From the NCBI GenBank assembly GCA_009193035.1, contig SWDT01000232.1, forward strand, positions 62,001 to 126,000: a DNA stretch of 64,000 bases. The letters run 5' to 3'. A program made the translations under genes and the position numbers. Positions 1-11,500 of this stretch are shown here, one piece after another. Within the stretch, counting starts at the first letter, position 1. Each line of letters starts with the position of its first letter. The notes below the pieces were generated by a model, which was given only the letters and a program-made list of their open reading frames with translations, ran no database searches and had not been told where the DNA came from. This stretch comes from Halicephalobus mephisto (Eukaryota; Nematoda; Chromadorea; Rhabditida; Panagrolaimidae).

Positions 1-625
1 AGCTGGACAACGGTCATTCGCGCACGACCAAATGGCTTTCGTTAGATTGCTCACCTTTGCTTTTTGGAACGCCAATTATGCTCCAGTTTTTTGCTCTTTT
101 CGCTCTAGATCCAATCAATTTCAATGGGATAGATCCGTTGAAATGAAATCAAAAGCTGAGTGGATCCATGGATCGTGAAATTTATTCGTAATGAATCCTT
201 TCCGTGAGGGATTCGGATTTGAGGATATTTGAAATCTTGACAACGAGGAAATAAACGTAATCTGTGGATAAATTTTGAAATTCTAAAAATTCTAAAATTA
301 AAAAAAAATTAAAATAAAAAAAAGTAAAAATTTAGAAAACTTTAAAAATTTAAAAAACTTTAAAAAAATTAAAATTTTAAAATCTAAAAAATAATAATTT
401 TAGAAAAAATTAAAATTTAAAGAATTTTAAAATAAAAAAATTTTTTAATTTAATAAAAAATTTTAAAATTAACATTTAATTTTTAATTTTCGAAGTTTTT
501 TGAAATTTGTTTTATTTTATAATATTTTTTGGAACTTTTGTAAAAAGGGAAATGATTGATTTTGGAAATCCTTTATTCACGAAAGTTATCTCGGACCTGG
601 AATGGACTGTCCTCATATGAGTTAC

Positions 626-709
626 CTCGACGGCTCCCGGGCGCAGTCCTATCGATCGCTGCTTTCGTTTCCCGGAAGTTTCTCGAATGACTCCCTCATT
701 TGCAGTCAT
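626..709 (-). CDS. Putative first coding exon of a divergent gene leaving the window on the left
   Basis: A balanced-composition island in AT-rich DNA reads on the minus strand as a 28-codon exon starting MTANEGVIRETSGKRK and ending in PGAVE. An acceptor-like AAATTTCAG lies three bases before the ATG, which fits spliced-leader trans-splicing. A donor GTAACT follows in phase 0. A possible second exon in phase is 104-55 (-), after a weak CTAG acceptor and before a GTGAGC donor. The product is basic and I do not recognise it. The gene would be divergent from the PH-domain gene at 2592. Only splice logic and composition support this call; no domain is visible. Confidence 0.35.
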
Positions 710-721
710 CTTCTGAAATTT

Positions 722-2591
722 CTTAACTCATAAAATCTTTAAAAATTTAATTCCCATAAAGTTTAAAAAATTATAGTTTTTAAAAATTTACAAAATTAAA
801 AAAAAATTGATTTTTATAAAATATTTAAAAATTAAATTTCTATGAGATTTAAAAAATCAGTTTTTAAAAATTTACAAAATTAAAAAAAATCGATTTTTAT
901 AAAATATTCAAGAATTGAATTTCTATGAAATTTAAAAATCCACAAAATTTAAAAAATCGATTTTTATAAAATATTTAAAAATTAAATTTTTATGAGATTT
1001 AAAAAATCAGTTTTTAAAAACCTACAAAATTAAAAAATCGATTTTTTATAAAATATTTGAAAATTTTTTTTATTTTTTACAAAATTCTTTAAATTTTTAC
1101 TTTTTTTGATTTTGTTTTTTATAAAATATTTCAATTTTTTTAATTTTAAATTTAAGAAAATTTTTACTTTTATAAAGTATTTAAAATTTTTGTTTTAAAA
1201 AATGAAAAAATTATTTATTATAAAAAAGACCAAAATTTTTTGTAATCTTCCGTTTAGTTCTCATTTCCGGGACCAGTTTTGAATGACCATGTTTTACTCG
1301 TTTTTAACGAATACATGGTCCAATGTTTGATTGAGGTTTTTTATCTTGTTTGCAAAGAAAAATTTCCAGCTTATTCTTCAGCTTTTTCTTTTTCGAATTT
1401 AGAATTAGAATGACCAGCTACAGAACAGTAGCGTCGATGAACGGGAATGTTCGTTCTCGATCCCGGGGTTGAATAAGCCGAAGTCACGCTAGCTTAGGAA
1501 CCCGAAAATCAGATGGTTTTCCCTCGGTCGATCCGCGTGTTTTTTCTGGATTAAGAACGAATTCGGATCGATAATTATTAGAAGTCGGATCGGGATGACA
1601 GTCAAGTGGCCTAGTTTGGCGGTTTAGATCCATATTCTATTGTTTATAAAGTATTTCAAAACCTCATTTTCACGTAATTTTTATAAAATTACGAATTTAT
1701 AAATTCATACTTTTTATATTCATATAAAATAATATAAAATTTAAAAAATATAAATTAGTGTGAAATTTAAAAAATATAATTTAATATTATAATTTTTATA
1801 AAATTACAAATTTATAAATTTACATTTTTAATATTCACTTGAAATTTAAAAAAATATAAATTTATATTTTTATATATTATTTTTTCTAAATTTTAATTCA
1901 TATTGTAATTTTTACAACACTTCGAAAAAATCTACATTGAATTATTTATGTAAAAACTCAGATAATTTTCATTTGAGCTATCCTCCAATCACCTCGATTT
2001 TTATCTGTTTTTGTAAATCTTAAATTAGGTAACCTAATTGTCATTCTTATTTTATTTTTTATCATTTTTCTTTGTTATTTTTAAACAATTAGAATCCAGT
2101 AGGTACTTTTACAGTTTTCGAAAATTTAATTCAAGATTTGAAAATTTTCTAAAATTTAATTCAAAATTTTAAAATTTTCGAAAATTTAATTTAAAATTTT
2201 AAAATCTTCTAAAATTTAATTCAAGATTCTAGAATCTTCGAAAATTTAATTCAAAATTTGAAAATCTTCTAAAATCTAATTCAAAATTCTAGAATTTTCG
2301 AAAATTTAATTTCAAAATCTTAGAATCTTCTAAAATTTAATTCAAAATTCTAGAATCTTACAAAATTCAACTTAATTTTCTAACTCAACAATATCTTTGA
2401 AATTCGATAGAAATTTTAAAAACCGACAAACTTTTAAATTTCTCAAATTTGTGTCAAAATAATTTTTAATATTTTCAATTTTTTATAATTTTAAAATGTC
2501 ATAAATTTTCGAAAATTTGCATTTTAAATTTCGAATATTTTCGTCGAGACAATTTTTGAAATATTATTTTTGATTTTTCAATAATTTTCAG
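722..2591. other. Intergenic DNA between two divergent starts; one balanced island
   Basis: Mostly runs of A and T. The tract at about 2110-2370 is a degenerate repeat of AAAATTTAATTC / TTCTAGAATCTT units of about 30 or 60 bp. A balanced-composition island at about 1380-1630 is the best promoter candidate for the MPRIP-like gene. It contains an acceptor-like GAATTTAG followed by an ATG at 1410 that opens MTSYRTVASMNGN. This could be an alternative first exon, but its donor is poor (GTTCGT) and I do not count it as coding. Confidence 0.4.
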
Positions 2592-5500
2592 ATGAGCCGG
2601 AAAGTGACGGCCTGTGGTCACTTGTACGTTGCTCCCGTCGGCTTGGATTTCTCCCAACCAGGACATTCAGCAAAGAGATGGCAGAGGAGATTCTTCACTC
2701 TCTACGACGATGGAGAACTCAGTTTCGCTCTAGATGACAATGTAAGTTCTTAAATAACTAAAAATACATTATTTTTCAATTTTTATTAAATTTTTAAATA
2801 ATTAAAAGTATTTTTATTTAAATTTTTAAATAACTAAAAATACATTATTTTGAAATATTTATTAAATTTTTAAATAATTAAAAGTATTTTTATTTAAAAT
2901 TTTTAAATAATTAGAAATACATTATTTTTCAATTTTTAAATAATTAGAAATATTTTTATTATTTTTCGATTTTTAAATAACTAAAAATACATTACTTTGA
3001 AATTTCTATTAAATTTTTAAATGATTAAAAATATTTTTATTATTTTTCCATTTTTAAATGATTAAAAATATTTTTATTATTTTTATTATTTTTCCATTTT
3101 TAAATTATTAAATCATTAAAAATATTTTTATCATTGTTCAATTTTTAAATAATTAGAAATATTTTTATCATTTTTTATCGAGTTTTTAAATAATTAAAAA
3201 TATTTTTATTGTTTTTTTAATTTTTAAAGTTCAAAGAATACTTTTATTGTTTTTGAAAATTTTAAACTTTTTCTTTATTAATTTTTCATGTTTTTATTTT
3301 TATCACTTTTCAGCCGGAAACGGTGCCTCAGCTGATCCTTGACTTGACGAACTGCATCAGGGTGTGCGAAGCAGAGGCGATTACTCATCACGCCCACTCT
3401 ATTCTTCTTGCTTTTCGGAAAAATAAATCTTCTGAAGCTCATCCAGTTGTGGTTTATCTTAAAGCGGATACAACGGAGGAAATCAGGAGATGGCAAGGAG
3501 TACTGCAACATTATGCCAAACAAAACGCCTATCAAATGACTCCTGTGAATTTTAGAAAAAATCAAATAGAATCAGAAATGACTGATTCTATGATGTTTTC
3601 TCCTCCCCCTCCGGCTGATTTTGAAGAAGGAACATATTCATCGAAGGAAATTGGTCATCTGGATCCCATTGTCATCCAGGTAAGTGGGCGGATTTTTAAG
3701 GATTGGTTTTTTTTCAAAAATAATTTTAAAAAAAACAAAATTTTTTTCGAAAAATAATTTAAAAAAAACTAATTTTTTTTGAAAAATAATTTAAAAAACG
3801 AATTTTTTTTGAAAAATAATTTAAAAAAAAACAAATTTTTTTTTGAAAATAATTAAAAAAACAAAATTTTTTTTATTTTTTAACGTTTTTGAAAATGGTA
3901 ATTTTTTTCTTACACGATGTAATTTGATTGATTTTGTTTGAATCTAGGTCCTCAAGTGTGGCTCTTGAAAAAGTCGGATCAAGTGTGATTTTTGTATTTT
4001 TTTAAAACAAATGTTCCAGAGATCAGACGTGGATTTAAAGATTAAACAAAATTATCCGAGTTTTTATTTGTACGAATTTTAGGATATTTTTAGGATTTTA
4101 GAAAATTCAGTAAGGGAATTGTAAATGTTTAAATTGCATTATTTTAGAAAATTTTAATTTTATTTAAAAATAAAAGTAAATTTCTGAAATTTTTTCAACA
4201 TTTAAATTTGAAAATTTTTAAATTCAGAAATTTTTTAATATTTAATTTTTAAAAATTTTCTAATTTTTAATATTTTTATTCCAAATTTTTTATTTTTATT
4301 TAAAATTTATTTTTAAAAAATTAAAATTAATTTTTAATTTTTATTTTTATTTAAAATTCATATTTTTAAAATTTATTTAAAAAAAAATTAATTTATTTTT
4401 ATTTTAATTTTAAATTTATTTTTTATTTTCAGGTTACGAACAGCAGAAGTTCGAATTCCTCCAGATCCGGAAGTGCCAGTTCCTTCGACAACAACAACTC
4501 TGTTCCTCTTAGACCCGACTCCCTTTGTCCTGGAATGGAGCCCATTCTCCACGGAACCCCGAGGTCGATCAAGCAACGAGACAGAATGACCAAGGAAGAC
4601 TCCGTTCTTCCTCAGAAGAGAATCCCGTCTCCTCCTGTTTATCAACTCGCTAATCCTGTGGAGAACCCTCAGGAAACGAACATTTCTAGAATTTGCCAAA
4701 TTGACACTAGTACTGTAACTTTGAGGAAAGGATGGCTGATGCTGAGGGGCAAGAACGAAAATGAGTGGATCAAACATTGGGCTGTCTTGGCTGGATTATC
4801 CTTGAGTCTTTTCAAAGATATCTGGGATGAAGACGCGAATGAACCTGCACTTTGTATTGACTTGACCGAATGTGAGAATGTTTATCCTTCTGCTTCGGCC
4901 AAGAATTACGGTATTGAGATTAAATGTAAAAGAGCTAGATATATTCTTAGTGCCATGACACCTGGGATCAGGGACAGCTGGATCCAGGCCCTGCAGCAGA
5001 ACCTCCACAACCCCAGCCCCACCTACCCCCCCGAACCCTGTGCCTCCGTCGACGGACACAGTCAAGCGGATTCGGCTGATTTGATTTCACTTCCGACTAG
5101 AAGGAAAAAACATATTGCGTATGTTGCTCCAGAATCCCATCATTCTAATTCTCTGATGGATGAAGCAAGTTCAGCGACAGAAGCCGAAATTGAAGAAGAA
5201 TTTCAAGCAGCAATAGAAGAAGAAGAAAGACGAATGAGAAATTTGAGTCTTTCTTCCAGATCTAGTGACTTTTCGAACACCCAAAGAAGATCCAGATCTG
5301 AAGTTCCTCAAAGAATCGAAACTCTTATGGAACAGGAATCTCGAACTAGATCACCCAGAAGACGGTCCAGAAGACAATCCATAAGTCCGACAATGAGACG
5401 ATCACCTGTCAACAGAATCAAAGAAAAATCATCTGAAAGAAATTCGCGGAAAACAAGGAATGATGAAATCAAAAAAGATGTAAGTGTTTTGATTTTTAGA

Positions 5501-8500
5501 AATTAAAAAAATTAAAAAACACTTGAGAAATTCTAAATTTTTACAAAAATTTCAAAATATCTAAAAATTTCATTTAAATTTGCAGAAATTTTAAAAATAT
5601 TTTTTACTTTTTTTAAAGATTTTTAAGAAATTTTTAAAGATTTTTTTATAATTTTTTATTTTTTTTAAAGATTTTTAAGAAATTTTTAAATATTTTTTGT
5701 AATTTTTTATTTTTTTTAAAGATTTTTAAGAAATTTTTAAAGATTTTTTTGTAATTTTTTATTTTTTTTAAAGATTTTTAAGAAATTTTTAAAGATTTTT
5801 TTATAATTTTTTACTTTTTTTAAAGATCTTTTGAAATTTTTAAATATTTTTTAAGTGTTTTTTAAGTTTTTTGTTTTTTTTTTAAATGTTGAGAGGAGGA
5901 CAGGATCAACGAAAAGGAGAGGTCAGAACACTCGCTAAACTGCATTTGTCTGGTGCGTGCCCGTGTTTGGAAATGGAATTAGGAATAATGATCTTTCAAA
6001 AAATCGGCTTCAAAAAGATCCGTGTTGAAATTATTTATTTTTAAAGGTCTCAAAAAAGGATTTTTCTTAAGGGGAAATTTATTTTTAAAAATATAATTTC
6101 GGTTCTGAAACGAAAAAAATTTTATTTTCGCTTTGGGATTTTTTTTTTCGAAATTAATTTTTAAAATTATAATTTTTATTAAATTCAGAATTAAAAATAT
6201 TATAAATTAAAGAAATTCGTTAAAAAAATCGGAATTTGTTTTATAACGAAAATTCAAAAATTTTATTTTCGCTTCGGGATTTTTTTTTTCGAATAAATTT
6301 CGAAATAAAATTTAAATTTAATTTTTGTTTTAAAACTTCAAATAATTTTTTTCCGTTCAAAGAAATATTTTCATTATTTTATAAAAAAAATAAAAATTCA
6401 ACTACCAGGTCCTAAAACGAAAAACTCAAAAATTTTCGTTTTAAAAAAATTTATTTAAAAAATTTGGTTTTAAAACGAAAAATTTTTTCCTTTTTAAGAC
6501 AAGGAATTTTAAAAATAACTTTTTTCGTTTTGAGATAAAAGTTTTTTAAATAACTTTTTTTCTTTTTAAAACAAAATTTTTTCGTTTTGAGATAAAAGTT
6601 TTAAATTCTGCTCGGATTCCTTTTTCCCCGATTTTTTACGTTGTCCACTTTATCGCGATTTCTTGAAGAATTTTCAATTAAACTTTCAACTCCCATCGCC
6701 CTAAAAGGGTTTGCCATGATTAAAGGAGCAAACCAGGTTGATTAACCTTGATCTCGACACGAAGAATTGTTTCATTTTAGTCCACTTAAATACTCTAAAA
6801 TTATCATTCTTAAAATTTCATCATTTAATTTTTACTGAAAATTTTTATAAAAATTAAAAAAACAATAATTTTAGGTTTTTTAAATAGGTACTTTATAAAA
6901 TTAAAATTATTTTCAAATTCAAAAAAATTGATTTTTTAAAAATAATTTTATAAAAGTTTAAAATTATTTTCAAATTCAAAAAAATTGATTTTTTAATTTT
7001 TAATTTTTTATAATTTTACAAAATTAAAAATATTTTTAAATTTAAACAATTATTCTTTTTCGAAATTTTATGAAATTTAAAAACTTATTTTTTTAAATAA
7101 TTTTATGAAATTTAATAATTTACTTTTTATTTTTTTAAATAATTTTATGAAATTTAATAATTTATTTTTTTCTTTAAATAATTTTATGAAATTAAAAATA
7201 CTTTGAAATTTAAAAAATCCATATTTCTCGCCGGAAACAAGTTTAAACAACCAGGTTTGTTCCTTGAAAATTCCCAAACGAATCCGCATTAGAAAATTAA
7301 TATTTATCGTCCTTTCGGGGATTTTTGACGGGTAATTTTTATGACTTTGGACTGAAAATTTATTTATTCTTTGACGCGTGAAATTGATTTAAACACGGTC
7401 AGTCCAAATTGTGGTTATGATGGGAATCAAGTTTGCTTGAGGCTATTTGGATCCATCGAAAACTATTTCTTTCGAAAATAAAATAAAATAAAATTCTTAA
7501 ATTTTATTTTTTCCAGATGTCTTTAAAACATATTTTTTCCATATGTGTTTTTTTTTAAATTCGTGAACAATATTAAAAAAATTTCAAAGATCCATTATTC
7601 GTGTCTTGTTGACGAAAAAAATTGAAAAGAATCAATTTTTGGTACAAATAAAGAAATATGACGAGTTATCCAACGACGATTATCTCGAATTCGAAAAAAT
7701 ATAGAGATTTTCGATCTGCAACCCCCAAATCCCCCACAGCGATTGTCCAGCCGATGGCGGCCTATAGACAAGTCAGACTGGTCCCGGGCACGATGAATAG
7801 AGTCACTAGGGCTATTGGGAATAGTTCCATAATTACTGTAAATGGTCCTGTCTTACCTCCAGGAAATGGCTTAAAAGTAAGTTAATTTTCGCGTTTTAGA
7901 AAAGAGCAGTGGAATCTGCTCAAGATCGAAGACTAAAGTCCTTAGAATCCCAGGTGAGTTAAAACTTTCAAAAAATTAAAAATTAAATAAAAAAATAAAA
8001 AAATAAAATTTTAATTTAAAAAAAAAATAAAAAGTAAAATTTTAATTTAAATTTGAAAAAAAAAATAAAATAAAATTTTAATTTTAATTTAAAAAAAAAT
8101 AAAAAGTAAAATTTTAATTTAAGTTTGAAAAAAAAAATAAAAATTAAATTTTAATTTTAATTTAAAAAAAAATAAAAATTAAAAATTAAATTTTAATTTA
8201 AAAAAAAATAAAACTTTAAATTTAAAAAAAAATAAAAAGTTTAAATGAAAATTTAGGATTTTTTTAAATTAATAAAATTCTTTAGTTTTATTGAAATTTG
8301 AAAATAGTTTAGGATTAAAATGATTTTTGATTTTAGTGAAGGATCTATTGTGTCTTTTTTGAATGGAGAAATCCGTTCAGGACCTAGATTTAAAACTTCG
8401 AAAAAGAAGGATTAAAAGAAATTTTTGATTTAAGTCCTGAATGGATTTCTTTATTCAGAAAAAAATAAAATAAATCTTTTATTGAATTTTATTTTTTTAG

Positions 8501-11500
8501 ATTCGGAAGATAATAGATCTTAAGTTAGAGTGATTTTAGTGGGGGATTTATTACATTTTGTCTAAGAAAATCCGTCCAGATCTAGATTAGTATTATTTTG
8601 CAATAATTATCTGTGAGATTTTTCCTCTGGGTCCTGAATGGATTTCTTTATTTAAAAAAATCTTTTATTAAATTTATTTTTTTTTCTAAGTACTCTGATC
8701 AAACGAAAATTAAGTTTATTTTTTAAGTACTTTGATAAGATGAAAATTAAGTTTAAAATTAATTTTTTTTAAATACTATGTGATTAAGGAAGTAAATAAA
8801 TTCAATTTTAAACATAATTTTTAAGTACTCTGATCAGATAAAAATTAATTTTATTTTTTAAGTACTTTGATAAGATGAAAATTAAGTTTAAAATTAATTT
8901 TTTTTAAATACTATGTGATCAAGGAAGTAAATAAATTCAATTTTAAATATAATTTTTAAGTACTCTGATCAGATGAAAATTAATTTTATTTTTTAAGTAC
9001 TCTGTGATCAGATAAAAATTGTTTGTCCTGTTCCCGCCAAATAAATTCTCCAACATCCTTGTCTGGTTCCTGTATCCATAAAAATTTCATAAATAACGAG
9101 AACAGTTCCTGTCCTAGTAGCGGGAAATTTTTTGTCCATATTCGTAAAGTGAATCCTTAGCCAAATATGGAAATGGAAAAACGGGGCTCCAGAAAAATCG
9201 AGAAGACCGTCAAAAGTTAATCGTTTCGATTTATTTTGACAACCTTCTTTATTCGCGATTTTAATCTGATCGATTTTTTAAGTTTTTTAAAATATTAGAT
9301 TCTGCGAGTATGAATGATGATACAGAATCGTCGTCGTCATCACCGTTGTGGAATGACCACTTGACTTTTAACGGAAACAGGAAGTCGGGACTGAAGTGTC
9401 GGTGTTTTTTTCACCATGTTTATCCGACTTTGTCCAAGAGTTTTGCTTGCGAGGTTAGGGTACTTGAATTAAAGGATTTTAGAGGAGAAAAATTTGTAAA
9501 AAATAAAATTATAAATTTAAATTTTAATTATTTAAGAGATTTTAGAACGATTTTAGAAAATATAAAAATTTATAAAAAAAAGAATAAAAAAATAAAAATC
9601 TATAAAAATTTGTAAAAAATAAAATTATAAATTTAAATTTTAATTATTTAAGAGATCTTAGAATAAATAAAAATATAAAAAAAATAAGGATTTTTTAAAT
9701 TTTGGATTAGAATACTTGAATTAAAAGATCTTAGAGAATAAAAAAATAAAATCGTAAATTTTGGGTTAAATTACTTAAAAAATCTTAAATTTTAAAAACT
9801 ATAAAAACTCAAAAAAAATTTTAAATTAAACTACTGGATTTTAAAAATTCTTTAAAATAAAAATTTATAAAAAATAAGATGGAATTTTTCAAAATTTTAC
9901 ATTATGAAAAAAATTTAATTTTTAATTAATTTTTATTTTTAAAAATCCCAAAATTTATCTTATTTTTTATGAATTTTATATTTTTCGAAATTGAATTGTT
10001 AGTTTTAATAAATATTTATATATCGTTTTTCAGGTTCAAACTCTTCGTGATCAATTGCAGGAAACCAAAAATCTCCTGACCGAGACCCAATCTGAGAATG
10101 AACGTCTTCGGAACCTCTTCAATTCCAACGATCCTGAGGAACTCAATAAACTCCGGAAATGTCTCACGGCTGCAGAACAGGACGTGATCAAACGACAAGC
10201 TGAAATGGATTTCCTCAGGAGACAATACGAACAGGAATCCAACAACCAAAAGAAATCCAAAAATCTCCCGATTCCCGACGTTTAGTAAGTTTTATTTTTA
10301 TTGAAAAATATATAAAATTACAAATTTCATATAAAAATATATAAACTAAAGTATTTTTATATGAAAATTATATATGAATTGATAACAATCTCCATATATA
10401 AACAATATATAAAATTACTGTTTTTTTATACTAAAAACATAAAATTACGATTTTCATATATAAAATTGATTTTTTTGTTTATGAAATTATGAATTTTTAT
10501 ATGAAAATATATAATTGCAATTTTTATATATAATATATAACTTTTTTCAGTTCTTTGGATGTTTCTCGGAGGCTTGTGTCTCTTCTGAAGGTGCAAGTAG
10601 GAGCTCTTTCGAAAGTACTGCATTCTTCTCAATCCACGAAATTTATCCCTCTTCGACAGTCGGTGGATAAACTTATCAGGACTGTTGCTGGATTGGATGA
10701 GAACGCAGAACAGGCTATGGATAAAATGGAAGCGGCTTTTGCGGATGTAGTTACGGCTTATGAAAGGTTGTCGAACTTGATTGACTACAGAAACAAGGAT
10801 CTGGTTAACTCGACAACAATGACGGATCCAGTGGCGTCGTCTTCTGAAGAATTGATGAAGGACATCCAGGACTTGGAAAGCGAACTGGAAGAAGTCCAAG
10901 TCACTCACAACGAGGAAATGAAAGCTCAAAGACTGGAGTTTGAGAGACAATTAAGGGCCCTGAGGGAAAGAGTCGAACACGAAGAGAACAGCAGGAAGAA
11001 GCTCCAAGAGGAACTTCAGACTATCCATGTAAGTCCTTAACATCAGTTGATCTTTTAAAGTTATTTTTAAAACAGAAAATAAGAAAAATAACTCGAAATC
11101 TGATTGATTTGTATTGTCAAGAAGATGTTTTACAACGAATTCATATATCGAAATTTAAAAACACCGATATATGGTAGTTGAAAAAGATCTTATTTGAGGA
11201 ATTCATATATCGAAATTTAAAAACACCGATATATGGTAGTTGAAAAAGATCTTATTTGAGGAATTCATATATCAAAATTTAAAAACACCGATATATGGTA
11301 GTTGAAAAAGATCTTATTTGAGGAATTCATATATCGAAATTTAAAAACACCGATATATAATTCTACCGTATCACTAAAAAGAATTCAAAAATTCATATAT
11401 CGAGATTTTTTCTTATTTCATGCGGATTTTTTAAAATTTACTTTTTGTAATTATTATTTGATTTTAGACCGCTAATGAGCAACGTATTGTCACTATGAAG

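Noticed and set aside
4388..5065. Minus-strand frames opposite the second PH domain
   Set aside because: Shadows of exon 4433-5479; no domain and no splice sites.
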